Source of the DNA: Streptococcus infantis
GTDB lineage: Bacteria > Bacillota > Bacilli > Lactobacillales > Streptococcaceae
Direction of reading: 5' to 3'
DNA: 64,000 nucleotides
Assembly (NCBI RefSeq): GCF_000963255.1
Contig: NZ_JYOV01000010.1
Location: 34,148-98,147 of the forward strand
This document shows, in pieces, positions 1 to 8,727 of the stretch. The notes below the pieces were generated by a model. That model saw nothing but the letters and a program-made list of their open reading frames with translations, was not told the origin of the DNA and did no database searches. Both the position numbers and the translations under genes were made by a program. Numbering within the stretch: the first letter of the stretch is position 1; the number at the start of each line of letters is the position of its first letter.

Positions 1-1778
1 AGTTCTAGCTCTTGAGCCATTTCTTTGATAGAGACAGATTTGAGTTTTGCTTTCGCTTCTTCATTTAGGTCTTTAATATCCAAGCGTTTTAAGAGTTCCT
101 TGACCGCAGTATAGTTTTCAGGGTGAACTCCTGTATTGTCAAGGATATTAGAACTTTCAGGGATACGGAGGAAGCCAGCAGCTTGCTCAAAGGCCTTAGC
201 ACCTAGGCGAGGAACTTTCTTGATTTGGGCGCGTGAAGTGATTTTACCTTCTTCTTCACGATACTTAACGATATTTTCAGAGATGGTTTTGTTTAGTCCT
301 GCGACATGTGAAAGAAGAGCTGGACTCGCTGTGTTGACATTGACACCGACTTGGTTTACTACAATATCTACAACAAAATCCAGACTTTCAGACAGTTTCT
401 TCTGACTAACGTCATGCTGATATTGACCGACACCGATGGATTTAGGATCGATTTTAACCAATTCAGCAAGAGGATCTTGCAAGCGACGAGCGATTGAGAT
501 TGCCGAACGTTTTTCAACGGTTAGTTCTGGAAACTCCTGACGGGCAAGTTCACTAGCAGAGTATACAGATGCACCGCTCTCATTAACAATGACATAGCTG
601 ACTTCTGGAAAATCCTTGAGCACTTCGGCGACAAAAGCTTCACTTTCACGACTAGCAGTTCCATTTCCGATAGCAATGATTTCAACGCCGTATTGGCCAA
701 TTAAATCTGCTAAATCACGTTTAGCTTCTTCAATCTGACGAGCTGAAGCTGGTTTGACTGGATAAATGACTTGCGTTGTCAGCATCTTACTAGTCACATC
801 AACGACCGCAAGCTTAGCCCCTGTACGAAAGGCTGGGTCAAAACCTAGAACCACGCGCCCTTTTAGCGGTGCTACCAGAAGGAGATTACGAAGGTTTTCT
901 GAGAAGAGTTGAATAGCTCCTTCTTCTGCCTTCTCTGTTAACTCTGTACGGATACGGCGCTCAATAGCTGGCAGTACCTTCTTCTTAACAGATTGCTGAA
1001 TAACTTCTTCAATATAGGCATTTTTAACCTTAAAACGAGCAGCAAAGAAGGATTGAATACGTTCAACTGCATGCTCAAAACCAATCTTCAAGATGCCTAA
1101 CTTCTCACCACGATTAAGGGCAAGAGTACGATATCCCTGCATGTTAGCAACCGTCTCTGAGAAATCGTAATAAATCTGAAAGACTTGCTTCTCATCCAAA
1201 CTTTCGTCCTTGACTTGTGAAGTAATCTTAGAATGTCTAAGAACTTCTTGATAAGTCATCGAACGCAAATTGACATCCTCAGAGAGAGCTTCAACCAAAA
1301 TATCAACTGCCCCAGATAAGGCCTCTTGGGGCGTAGCAAATCCTTCACAGACAAATGCTTCTGCTTCTTTTTCTAGGTCAGAAACATTCTGTAGGATTAG
1401 ACGAGCAAGTGGGAAGAGTCCCGCCTCACGCGCAATTGTCGCCTTGGTGCGACGTTTTTCTTTATAAGGAAGATAGAGTTCTTCAACATCCGCAAGTTTT
1501 TCAGCAGCTAAGATGGCTTCTTCTAACTCTTTGGTCAACTTACCTTGCTCTTTGATTTTTGCTAAAACTGCTTCCTTACGGTCATTGAGGTTGGTAAGAC
1601 TTTTATCAAGGTCGATAATAGCTTTAATAGCCACCTCATCCAAACTACCAGTCATGTCTTTCCGATAACGAGCGATAAAGGGAATGGTTGCTCCTTCTGC
1701 TGTCAAAGACAAGACCGTATCAATTTGCTTTAAGGTTACACCCAAATCTTGGGAAATTTTTTCATATTTTTTATCCAT
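1..1778 (-). CDS. tex: Tex family transcription accessory protein (3' end outside window)
   Basis: Minus-strand frame open from ATG at 1778 to the window edge, so about 592 residues are seen and the C-terminus is missing. The visible part has the helical Tex N-terminus, a YqgF-like RNase H fold segment (LGFDPAFRTGAKLAVVDV, then VEIIAIGNGTASRESE) and helix-hairpin-helix DNA-binding motifs (VGVNVNTASPALLSHVAGLN, VPRLGAKAFEQAAGFLRI). The S1 RNA-binding domain that normally follows lies outside the window. Tex is a conserved cytoplasmic nucleic-acid-binding protein linked to transcription and, in pneumococcus, dispensable for growth. The gene starts back to back with the small plus-strand gene at 1942, so both probably have promoters in the intergenic gap. 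Confidence 0.93.
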   Translation of the reverse strand, partial: MDKKYEKISQDLGVTLKQIDTVLSLTAEGATIPFIARYRKDMTGSLDEVAIKAIIDLDKSLTNLNDRKEAVLAKIKEQGKLTKELEEAILAAEKLADVEELYLPYKEKRRTKATIAREAGLFPLARLILQNVSDLEKEAEAFVCEGFATPQEALSGAVDILVEALSEDVNLRSMTYQEVLRHSKITSQVKDESLDEKQVFQIYYDFSETVANMQGYRTLALNRGEKLGILKIGFEHAVERIQSFFAARFKVKNAYIEEVIQQSVKKKVLPAIERRIRTELTEKAEEGAIQLFSENLRNLLLVAPLKGRVVLGFDPAFRTGAKLAVVDVTSKMLTTQVIYPVKPASARQIEEAKRDLADLIGQYGVEIIAIGNGTASRESEAFVAEVLKDFPEVSYVIVNESGASVYSASELARQEFPELTVEKRSAISIARRLQDPLAELVKIDPKSIGVGQYQHDVSQKKLSESLDFVVDIVVNQVGVNVNTASPALLSHVAGLNKTISENIVKYREEEGKITSRAQIKKVPRLGAKAFEQAAGFLRIPESSNILDNTGVHPENYTAVKELLKRLDIKDLNEEAKAKLKSVSIKEMAQELE

Positions 1779-1904
1779 GAAACTATTATACCATAAGGAA
1801 GAAAGCTTGTTTTCATTAATGTCACAGTTAGCTTGGTATTTGTTAAAGATTAAAATTCATTGGTCTTGTCAATTTAAAATTAAACCTTTTGGCTGAAATA
1901 ATAG

Positions 1905-1910
1905 TATAAT
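1905..1910 (+). promoter_or_regulatory. Probable -10 box for the 1942-3791 operon
   Basis: TATAAT at 1905-1910, about 30 bases before the ATG at 1942. No convincing -35 hexamer lies 17 bp upstream, so promoter strength is uncertain. Confidence 0.45.
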
Positions 1911-1941
1911 AGAGGAAACAATAAGAATCGAGGTATGCCTT

Positions 1942-2073
1942 ATGGCTGTTAAATTTACAAAAACTGATGACTTAGATAAGATGTTCGAAGAGTTCGCTAA
2001 ACTTCCTGATTTAAAGCAAGTGACATTTCCAGATGACAAAGAAAAGAAAGATAAAGCAGAAAAGAAAAAATAG
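1942..2073 (+). CDS. Small charged protein, 43 aa (SPJ_0845-like)
   Basis: ATG at 1942 to TAG at 2071-2073 encodes 43 residues, starting MAVKFTKTDDLDKMFEEFAK and ending in a lysine-rich tail. It has no membrane segment and no cysteine. The stop codon abuts the ATG of the permease at 2074, so it is probably the first gene of a three-gene operon. I believe it belongs to the small streptococcal family called SPJ_0845 family protein, but that rests on memory of the N-terminal motif. Function unknown. Confidence 0.7.
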   Translation: MAVKFTKTDDLDKMFEEFAKLPDLKQVTFPDDKEKKDKAEKKK

Positions 2074-2979
2074 ATGACACTCTTTCAAAGTCTACCTTCT
2101 AGTGTGTTACAAGCTGGCGCTATCTTTTTATCAATCATCATTGAAGCCCTACCATTTGTCTTAATTGGTAGTATTATCTCAGGTGCTATTGAAGTCTATG
2201 TGACTCCTGAAAAAGTATATAGATTTCTCCCTAAAAATCGTTTGGGGAGGATCTTTTTTGGTACCTTCATAGGGTTTCTCTTTCCCTCTTGTGAGTGTGG
2301 AATTGTTCCTATCATTAATCGTTTCTTAGAGAAGAAGGTTCCAAGCTATACAGCTGTTCCCTTTCTAGTAACCGCTCCTATCATCAATCCTATCGTACTC
2401 TTTGCGACCTATTCAGCCTTTGGTAATTCATTTAAAATGGTCTTACTCCGCGCTTTAGGTTCGATTCTTGTTGCTACTATATTGGGTATCTTACTTGGAT
2501 TTTTCTGGGAAGGATCGATTCAAAAGGAAAATAGGCTGGCTTGTCATGAACATGATTTTTCTCACTTGACCAAAGGTCAGAAACTTCTTCAGGTCTTTAT
2601 CCAAGCTATTGATGAATTCTTTGATATGGGACGTTACTTGGTTTTTGGCTGTATTTTTGCTAGCATAGTCCAAGTCTATGTACCAACTCGGATCCTGACT
2701 TCTATCAGCGCAACACCTCTACTTGCAATCGTTCTCTTGATGGTCTTATCCTTCCTTCTATCACTTTGTAGTGAAGCGGATGCCTTTATTGGCTCTTCGT
2801 TGCTCTCTAGTTTCGGATTTGCGCCAGTCCTTGCCTTTCTGGTTATTGGACCAATGCTTGATGTCAAAAACCTACTCATGATGAAGAATTATCTTAAAAC
2901 TCGCTTTATTTGGCAGTTCATGACCATTGTGAATCTTGTTGTTCTTGTCTATTCTTATCTAGTCGGGGTGATGCTATGA
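2074..2979 (+). CDS. Permease, DUF318/ArsP-like family
   Basis: 301 residues with about eight hydrophobic segments. The hallmark is a CEC motif (Cys73 and Cys75) in FPSCECGIVPI, followed by a second conserved loop with AVPFLVTAPIINPIV. These match the DUF318 permease family, which includes ArsP-type exporters and the B. subtilis YcgR-like partner of TIGR03943 proteins. The TGA stop overlaps the next ATG (ATGA), which means translational coupling to the TIGR03943 subunit. Substrate unknown; a metal or a metalloid is a reasonable guess for the family, not something visible here. Confidence 0.85.
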   Translation: MTLFQSLPSSVLQAGAIFLSIIIEALPFVLIGSIISGAIEVYVTPEKVYRFLPKNRLGRIFFGTFIGFLFPSCECGIVPIINRFLEKKVPSYTAVPFLVTAPIINPIVLFATYSAFGNSFKMVLLRALGSILVATILGILLGFFWEGSIQKENRLACHEHDFSHLTKGQKLLQVFIQAIDEFFDMGRYLVFGCIFASIVQVYVPTRILTSISATPLLAIVLLMVLSFLLSLCSEADAFIGSSLLSSFGFAPVLAFLVIGPMLDVKNLLMMKNYLKTRFIWQFMTIVNLVVLVYSYLVGVML

Positions 2980-3791
2980 TACGATTTCTTATTTTGATTA
3001 GTTATTTTTTCTTAACCCTTTATCTACACCTATCTGGTAAGCTCAATCAATATCTAAACCTCCACTACTCTTATTTGGCTTATATCACCATGGTTCTATC
3101 TTTGTTACTAGCCATTGTACAAGCCTATATTTGCTTCAAGCGTTTGAAAGAACACAGTCACTTACATAAGTTTTCTGCCAAGCTTGCTAGTTTTGTCCTC
3201 CTAAGTTTACCTTTGTTAGTTGGATTTACATTTCCAACTGTCGAGCTAGATTCGCAAACAGTATCGGCAAAAGGATATTATTTTCCTCTGTCAGAAGGAA
3301 CTGACAAGGCAATCCAAGCAAGTGAAGGAACGAGCAGTCAGTATCTTAAACCAGATACGAGTAGGTTTTATTCACACACAGCTTATGTAGACACTGTCCG
3401 TAAGAGTGCTGATAAGTACTTAGCTCAATCTAGTATTGTCATCACCGATGAGAATTACTTGGAAGTCATGGAAGCACTTTATGATTATCCAAATGAATTT
3501 GAAGGCAAGGAAATCGAGTTCACAGGCTTTGTCTACAATGATCCGAATCACGCTAATAGTCAATTTGTTTTTCGTTTCGGTATTATGCACTGCATCGCTG
3601 ATTCGGGAGTTTTCGGCCTCTTGACCACAGGAAATACCAATCGTTATGAGAATAACACATGGGTGAGAGTCAAAGGAAAGATTAGCAATCGCTATCACAA
3701 GGAACTTAACCAAGTCCTCCCAACCCTCGAGGTACAGTCTTTCATCAAAGTGGACAAACCAGAGAATCCTTATGTTTACAAAGAATTTTAA
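2976..3791 (+). CDS. TIGR03943 family putative permease subunit
   Basis: The frame is open from 2910, but the start is placed at the ATG 2976, which overlaps the permease stop as ATGA and gives 271 residues beginning MIRFLILISYFFLTLYLHLS. There are two N-terminal membrane segments, a third near residue 85-100, then an extracytoplasmic domain of about 170 residues with EGKEIEFTGFVYNDP and an OB-fold-like end (NTWVRVKGKISNRYH). This architecture is typical of TIGR03943 proteins, which are always found next to a DUF318 permease, as here. Exact function is unknown. Confidence 0.82.
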   Translation: MIRFLILISYFFLTLYLHLSGKLNQYLNLHYSYLAYITMVLSLLLAIVQAYICFKRLKEHSHLHKFSAKLASFVLLSLPLLVGFTFPTVELDSQTVSAKGYYFPLSEGTDKAIQASEGTSSQYLKPDTSRFYSHTAYVDTVRKSADKYLAQSSIVITDENYLEVMEALYDYPNEFEGKEIEFTGFVYNDPNHANSQFVFRFGIMHCIADSGVFGLLTTGNTNRYENNTWVRVKGKISNRYHKELNQVLPTLEVQSFIKVDKPENPYVYKEF

Positions 3792-3817
3792 AAAGTAGCC
3801 TAATTGGGCTACTTTTT
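3791..3817 (+). terminator. Intrinsic terminator of the permease operon
   Basis: AGTAGCC at 3794-3800 pairs with GGCTACT at 3807-3813, with flanking A and T runs. It directly follows the stop of the TIGR03943 gene. Confidence 0.85.
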
Positions 3818-3916
3818 CTTGTTTAGTAAAGTTGAATGTTTGACGTATTCAAAAGAATTGTTTTCTTCATTACAGAATTCTAATACTGTGTGTCTATTTA
3901 TTTATTTTTTTAACTT

Positions 3917-4352
3917 TTAGGATTTAAACATCCAAGCTAAATTTTTGCCATTAGCAATAAATGAATGTTCTGAGATCCATTTGATGTAGCTAGCTAATCT
4001 TTCATCTGTTAAGGATTCTACTGCAATAGTTACACACATATCGACCGCTTCTTCAACTATTACAGAAAAACGATAACCATTCAACTGTAGAAATTTCACC
4101 AAAACGAAGAAAGCAGTTCGTTTTTTAGCATTGGCAAAAACATGCTTCTTGATCAATTGGACAGATAGTATCGTTGCCTTATCAAAAATTGTTGGATAAA
4201 TAGGGTTTGCCAAAAACAAATTGTTCTGGTAAATTGACAATCATATTTAAGGCAGAAGGACTAACCGTCTGAATTTTTTCATTAGGTGAATAACGTTGAA
4301 TTGCTAAAGCATTGATTTTCTCGATTTGCCTTTCTCTAAGATAGACTGTCAT
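3917..4352 (-). pseudogene. doc: Doc/Fic-type death-on-curing toxin, frameshifted
   Basis: Two frames are needed for one Doc-like protein. Frame 1 starts at ATG 4352 (MTVYLRERQIEKINALAIQR and on to LPEQFVFGK) and frame 2 continues from about 4213 (IYPTIFDKATILSVQLIKKH and on) to the stop at 3917. The switch coincides with a CCC run near 4205; deleting one base restores GKPIYPTIF. The Fic core reads HVFANAKKRTAF instead of the usual HxFx(N/D)xNKRTA, so the Asn before KRT is Lys. The ATG overlaps the antitoxin stop (ATGA). Probably inactive, unless the extra base is a sequencing error. Confidence 0.8.
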
Positions 4353-4585
4353 TTTTCCACCAAAGCTTTGAAAACATCATCGTATTCATCAAAGATTTTG
4401 TCCAAATCTAAGTCAAAAGCATCATCAGATACATAAGAAATCTGATGTCCAGACTCTTCGGGAGTAAAGATAATTTCACCACTTGGTAACAATTTTGCTT
4501 CGTATTTAACACCACTTGGAATATTGAATTCGCTTGGGATGGTAATGGTGTTTGAATTTCCTTGTTTTCTTATTTTTACTACCAT
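4349..4585 (-). CDS. AbrB/MazE-type antitoxin of the Doc toxin
   Basis: 78 residues. The N-terminal 40 form a swapped-hairpin DNA-binding domain (VKIRKQGNSNTITIPSEF), typical of AbrB/MazE antitoxins. The acidic C-terminus (FDLDLDKIFDEYDDVF) is the expected disordered toxin-neutralising tail. The ribosome site AAAGGAGG at 4593-4600 supports this ATG. It overlaps doc by four bases, the usual antitoxin-first order. With the toxin frameshifted it may now be a solitary repressor. Confidence 0.82.
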   Translation of the reverse strand: MVVKIRKQGNSNTITIPSEFNIPSGVKYEAKLLPSGEIIFTPEESGHQISYVSDDAFDLDLDKIFDEYDDVFKALVEK

Positions 4586-4605
4586 CTGATTTCCTCCTTT
4601 GAAGT

Positions 4606-4631
4606 ATTATAACAAATAATTACCGTAATTA
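4606..4631 (-). promoter_or_regulatory. Promoter and palindromic operator of the antitoxin gene
   Basis: The -10 box TATAAT reads on the minus strand at 4611-4606. Just upstream is a perfect 7+1+7 inverted repeat, TAATTAC (4617-4623), C, GTAATTA (4625-4631), in the -10 to -35 spacer. This is where an AbrB-type antitoxin would bind for autoregulation. The -35 is poor. Confidence 0.6.
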
Positions 4632-4648
4632 CATTGACAGAATATCAG

Positions 4649-4771
4649 TTAAAATAATTCAGCTTGAGAAATTTCTGCTAAGAACTCATCCGAATAAACC
4701 GAATAAGCATTTGGATCAGGCGCTTGGTGGTCGTTCATTGCTTGACCACATCTACATGTCCATTTTCCCAT
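4649..4771 (-). CDS. Possible small CxC protein, 40 aa
   Basis: ATG at 4771 to TAA at 4649 encodes 40 residues, MGKWTCRCGQAMNDHQAPDP, then NAYSVYSDEFLAEISQAELF. The CRCG motif near the N-terminus could be half of a zinc knuckle. A weak purine-rich site (GAGGTTAG) lies upstream. The composition is protein-like and the frame ends cleanly, but the length is small and a truncated gene or chance frame cannot be excluded. Function unknown. Confidence 0.4.
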   Translation of the reverse strand: MGKWTCRCGQAMNDHQAPDPNAYSVYSDEFLAEISQAELF

Positions 4772-4899
4772 ATCTAACCTCAGCCACGACTTAATTCTTC
4801 AAGAAAAATTGATTGAGATTTTTCCAGTCTCTTTTATCCTTGTTAACACAAAGTCCATTTTATCATTTACTTTATCAAAAATTACTATAGTATCTACAG

Positions 4900-4941
4900 A
4901 AAAAAGCTAGAGTTCCACAATTGGGAACCTCTAGCTTTTTT
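4900..4941 (-). terminator. Intrinsic terminator (both directions possible)
   Basis: AAAAAGCTAGAG at 4901-4912 pairs with CTCTAGCTTTTT at 4929-4940. It lies just past the stop of the TPR gene and would end the polyamine operon transcript. Confidence 0.85.
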
Positions 4942-4952
4942 GTATCTGAGAA

Positions 4953-5576
4953 CTATTTTGTCTCAGACTTTTTATTAACTATTAAAGCTCTGACTTCATC
5001 CGCTCCGATCTCATCTCCCGCCTTGTCGAAGAGTTTAATAGCGTGACTAAAATAATCATAGGATTTACTCGAATCAAGTTTTCGATAAATCTCTCCCAAT
5101 CCTCTATAAGCGCAGGCCTGAGCGATAAGATCATCTGTCTTTAAGGCTGAGTCTAGCGACTGCTGCATATAAAACTCCGCTTCAACTAGTTGACCTAACT
5201 TTAATCGTAAATAACCTTGCTCATAGTCATTAACAGAATTTTTGAGAGAATCCCCTGAAAAATCTTGTTCAATAACTTCTCGCTCTTTTTCGATATGGCT
5301 AAGAGCTGTCTGAAAATCATTCATTTCACGATAGACCATGGCCAATTGATGATACGCGATGTGTTCATTTTCACGATCCTTTTCTGTAATAGCCAAGTGG
5401 AGATAACGTTGGTAAACCTCTAAACAGTGTTCATACTTTTTTTCGTACAAATAGATATAACCCATCAAGTTTAAAAGACTGTAATCTTTACAAGTTGCTA
5501 GGCAAAACTCTGCTTGAACTAATTGCTTAGCTTCATTAATTTTTCCCTCAAATAATAATTCCCAAGCTTGATTCAT
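4953..5576 (-). CDS. TPR-repeat protein at the end of the polyamine operon
   Basis: 207 residues, no signal peptide. Helical repeats of about 34-40 residues with TPR spacing are visible: LLNLMGYIYLYEKKYEHCLE, AYHQLAMVYREMNDFQTALS, EQGYLRLKLGQLVEAEFYMQ, CAYRGLGEIYRKLDSSKSYD. AGGAG lies 7 bases before the ATG. It follows aguB by about 56 bp and precedes the terminator, so it is probably co-transcribed with the polyamine genes. Pneumococcus has an equivalent gene in this place. The role is unknown; TPR folds bind proteins or peptides. Confidence 0.8.
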   Translation of the reverse strand: MNQAWELLFEGKINEAKQLVQAEFCLATCKDYSLLNLMGYIYLYEKKYEHCLEVYQRYLHLAITEKDRENEHIAYHQLAMVYREMNDFQTALSHIEKEREVIEQDFSGDSLKNSVNDYEQGYLRLKLGQLVEAEFYMQQSLDSALKTDDLIAQACAYRGLGEIYRKLDSSKSYDYFSHAIKLFDKAGDEIGADEVRALIVNKKSETK

Positions 5577-5632
5577 TAAAAGACTCCTATCTATTCTAGA
5601 ACGATAATTACCTAAACTAAAAATACAAACAA

Positions 5633-6508
5633 TTATCTCACAATATCTTTATACATGTCTGGTCTTCTGTCTCTAAACAAACCCCAGTTTAGGCGCTCAT
5701 TTGCTCCTTTGTCGAGATCATAGGTAGTCAACAAAATTGCTTCGCCTTGTCTATCTGCTTGAGTCAAGATAGCTCCTGTTTCATCGGTCATAAAGGATGA
5801 ACCGTAGAAGTTAAGACTTGAACTTTGCCCTCCATTTTCCTCGCAAGGCTGGACTTCTTCCAAGCCATAACGATTGGCTGCAATAACTGGAACAATATTT
5901 GCTGCTGAGTGTCCTTGCATGGTACGTTGCCAATGACCACAACTATCTGTATCCAAAATAGGCTCTGATCCAATAGCTGTTGGATAAAAGAGCAATTCTG
6001 CACCATTTAAGGCAAGACAACGGGCGGTTTCAGGAAACCACTGATCCCAACAGATGCCAATACCAATCTTGGCATAGCGAGTATCCCAAACCTTGAAGCC
6101 TGTGTTTCCAGGAGTAAAGAAGAATTTTTCTTGATAATAATGGTCATCAGGAATGTGAGTCTTCCGATAAACGCCAAGCACTTCTCCATCTGCATCAATG
6201 ACAGCAATAGAATTGTACAAGACATTGCCATCCTTTTCGTAGAAACTGATTGGTAAAACGACCTTTAGTTCCTTAGCAATTGATTTAAAATGCTGAATAG
6301 CAGTATTTTCTGTCACCGACTGGGCATACTGGTAATAGTCATACTGACGTTCCTGACAGAAATAGGGACGTTCAAATAATTCTGGTAAAAGAATGATCTG
6401 GGCTCCTTGCTCCGCAGCTTGACGGACTAAACGTTCAGCTGTTTGGATATTCGTCTCCACATCCTTAGCGCATTGCATTTGAATAGCTGCAACCGTTACA
6501 TTTCTCAT
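5633..6508 (-). CDS. aguB: N-carbamoylputrescine amidase
   Basis: 291 residues of the nitrilase superfamily. The catalytic triad is visible as Glu43 (LLPELFERPYF), Lys116 (YRKTHIPDD) and Cys153 (GIGICWDQWFPE). The enzyme hydrolyses N-carbamoylputrescine to putrescine, CO2 and ammonia, in the cytoplasm. QEKFFFTPGNTGF after the Lys and the pairing with aguA support this specificity over other amidases. The start is supported by AGGAG six bases upstream. It lies nine bases after aguA in the same operon. Confidence 0.95.
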   Translation of the reverse strand: MRNVTVAAIQMQCAKDVETNIQTAERLVRQAAEQGAQIILLPELFERPYFCQERQYDYYQYAQSVTENTAIQHFKSIAKELKVVLPISFYEKDGNVLYNSIAVIDADGEVLGVYRKTHIPDDHYYQEKFFFTPGNTGFKVWDTRYAKIGIGICWDQWFPETARCLALNGAELLFYPTAIGSEPILDTDSCGHWQRTMQGHSAANIVPVIAANRYGLEEVQPCEENGGQSSSLNFYGSSFMTDETGAILTQADRQGEAILLTTYDLDKGANERLNWGLFRDRRPDMYKDIVR

Positions 6509-6517
6509 CTTTTTCTC

Positions 6518-7603
6518 CTATTCTGGAATTTGTTGGGTAATACAGTGGATATTCCCACCCCCTAAAAGAATATCTCTAGCTGGGATTCCTACGACTTCAC
6601 GGTCTGGGAAACATTGACTAAGGATATCCAAGGCAACTTGATCGTTGACATCCTGAAATTGCGGCACCAAGACAGACTTATTAGCAATATAGAAGTTCAC
6701 GTAGGATGCCGCTAAACGCTCACCAGCATAGCGTTCTTCTTCACCTTCTTCATAACTATAACCCGGCAAATCTTCTTCCGTCACTACTTGATGAAGAGCT
6801 GGGATAGGCAATTTATGAATGGTAAACTTCCGTCCATTTGCATCTGTCTCCTTCTCTAAAAGAGCTAAATCAGCTGCAGACATGGCATACTGGGGATCGT
6901 CCTGATCGTCCGTCCAAGCTAAAACAACTTCTGCAGGACCTACAAAAGCTGCAACATTGTCGACGTGTTCATTGGTTTCGTCCTGATAAATACCGTAAGG
7001 AAGCCAGATAACTTTTTCAGCACCAAGACTCTCTAATAAGGTCTTTTCTATCTCTTCTTTAGTCATATGAGGATTGCGACCCGGACTGAGAAGGCAACTT
7101 TCTGTCACAAGAATAGTTCCTTGGCCATCACTGTGAATAGCTCCACCTTCTAGTACAAAAGGTTTGGCATCGTAAACAGGTATCTCTAAAACTTCTGCAA
7201 AACGACTGGCAACTTGGTCATCTGCTTCATAGTCTTGATAGAGTCCATCCACTGCACCACCCCAAGCATTGAAAGACCAATCTACCGCCAACTTTTCCCT
7301 TTTATCATTAAGGAGAATGGTCGGACCTGTATCACGAGCCCAGGCATCATTTGTTGGAATATCTAGATAAACAACCTGGTCTTCAAGATAAGATTTGGCT
7401 TCAGATAGATAATCCACCTCCACCAAAAGGTAGACTGTTTCCCCCTGAGCAATAGTTTTGATAATCTGGCTAAATGCTTTTTTTGCAGCCTTACCCTGAA
7501 ATGGCCAAGACCCTGGTCGAGAAGGCCATATCATGAGAGTCCCATGGTGGGGTTCATACTCTGCTGGCATACGATAGTCTAATTTCTTTGGACTGTCCAT
7601 CAT
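6518..7603 (-). CDS. aguA: Agmatine deiminase
   Basis: 361 residues of the guanidino-group-modifying fold. It converts agmatine to N-carbamoylputrescine and ammonia. Motifs: [18 protein letters not shown] near the N-terminus, [20 protein letters not shown], and the catalytic cysteine at position 354 in GGGNIHC. Length is normal for AguA. The start overlaps nspC by four bases (ATGATG at 7603-7598), so the genes are coupled. It supplies the substrate for AguB next to it. Confidence 0.96.
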   Translation of the reverse strand: MMDSPKKLDYRMPAEYEPHHGTLMIWPSRPGSWPFQGKAAKKAFSQIIKTIAQGETVYLLVEVDYLSEAKSYLEDQVVYLDIPTNDAWARDTGPTILLNDKREKLAVDWSFNAWGGAVDGLYQDYEADDQVASRFAEVLEIPVYDAKPFVLEGGAIHSDGQGTILVTESCLLSPGRNPHMTKEEIEKTLLESLGAEKVIWLPYGIYQDETNEHVDNVAAFVGPAEVVLAWTDDQDDPQYAMSAADLALLEKETDANGRKFTIHKLPIPALHQVVTEEDLPGYSYEEGEEERYAGERLAASYVNFYIANKSVLVPQFQDVNDQVALDILSQCFPDREVVGIPARDILLGGGNIHCITQQIPE

Positions 7604-8727
7604 GATAATCTCTCCTTAAAGTCTTGATAGCCAAATGCTTTGACTAGACTGCACTCACCCTCTTTATCCATGAGATACAAACTTGGAAGCCCTATGCCAT
7701 TAAAGGTATTATTTTTGACAAATGAGTAAATAGCCATGTCTTCAAAATAGAGGCGATCGCCGATTTCAATCGATTTTTCAAAGCTGTAATCCCCAATGAT
7801 ATCCCCTGTCAGGCAAGTATTTGAAGAGAGTCTATAAGTATAAGGTTTTTCTTGGGCTTCAAACCCATCTCTCAATGGGGGACGATAAGGCATCTCAAGA
7901 ACATCTGGCATATGGCAGCTTGCCGAGGCGTCTAGCACCAAAGTCTCAATCCCGTTTTCAACAATATCCAAGACTTCTGTCGCTAGATAGCCCGCATTAA
8001 GTGCAATGGCTTCACCTGGTTCGATATAGACGTCAAGATTATAGGTTTCTCGAATTCGCTTAATCTCAGAAATCAGCAAGTCCACATCATAGTCGGCTCG
8101 GGTAATGTGATGTCCACCACCCATATTAAGCCATTTTACCTGATGCAAGTACTGTCCAAACTGCTCTTCTACAGCTTTCAAAGTTGTTTCTAAATCATCT
8201 GCCCCTTGCTCACAAAGAGTATGAAAATGAAGCCCGTCCACCAAGTCTAGCAAATCACTCGGTATCTTATCTGAAGTTACTCCAAAACGGGATCCAGGAG
8301 CACAAGGGTCATAGAGCGCGTGATCTCCTTGTGTTGAACATTGAGGATTAAGGCGCAAACCTACACTAATCCCAGCTTCACGACAAGGTTGACTATATTT
8401 TCGTAATTGTCTCTCTGAGTTAAAGACAATATGATCAGATATTTGAAGCAACTCTTTCATGTCAGCTTCCTTAAAAGCAGGCGCAAATACATGGACTTCC
8501 CCTGTGAACTCTTCTCTAGCTAACTTAGCTTCATAGAGACCACTAGCTGTCGTACCTGACAGATACTGGCTAATCAAGGGATAGGTTGTATAGAGGGAAT
8601 AAGCCTTCTGAGCCAGTAAAACCTTACAGCCTGCCTTTTCTTGAACCTCTTGTAGAATGCGACAATTCTCTTCTAACTTTCCTAAGTCAATGATATAAGA
8701 AGGTGTTGGTACTTGTTCTAACTTCAT
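7600..8727 (-). CDS. nspC: Carboxynorspermidine/carboxyspermidine decarboxylase
   Basis: 375 residues, alanine-racemase-fold PLP enzyme. PLP lysine is Lys41 in [11 protein letters not shown]; other fold-III motifs are [41 protein letters not shown] and [18 protein letters not shown]. It removes the carboxyl group from carboxyspermidine to give spermidine. Its start shares one base with the stop of the preceding dehydrogenase gene (TAATG). Its position directly after the carboxynorspermidine dehydrogenase makes the pair a full alternative spermidine pathway. Confidence 0.94.
   Translation of the reverse strand: MKLEQVPTPSYIIDLGKLEENCRILQEVQEKAGCKVLLAQKAYSLYTTYPLISQYLSGTTASGLYEAKLAREEFTGEVHVFAPAFKEADMKELLQISDHIVFNSERQLRKYSQPCREAGISVGLRLNPQCSTQGDHALYDPCAPGSRFGVTSDKIPSDLLDLVDGLHFHTLCEQGADDLETTLKAVEEQFGQYLHQVKWLNMGGGHHITRADYDVDLLISEIKRIRETYNLDVYIEPGEAIALNAGYLATEVLDIVENGIETLVLDASASCHMPDVLEMPYRPPLRDGFEAQEKPYTYRLSSNTCLTGDIIGDYSFEKSIEIGDRLYFEDMAIYSFVKNNTFNGIGLPSLYLMDKEGECSLVKAFGYQDFKERLS

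Noticed and set aside
136..405. Plus-strand open frame of 89 codons
   Set aside because: Lies wholly inside tex on the opposite strand and has no ribosome site or domain.
2910..2975. Upstream start for the TIGR03943 gene
   Set aside because: It would overlap the permease by about 70 bases; the ATGA junction at 2976 gives the normal family length.
5788..6231. Other minus-strand frames inside aguB
   Set aside because: They are alternative frames of the aguB coding sequence with no independent support.
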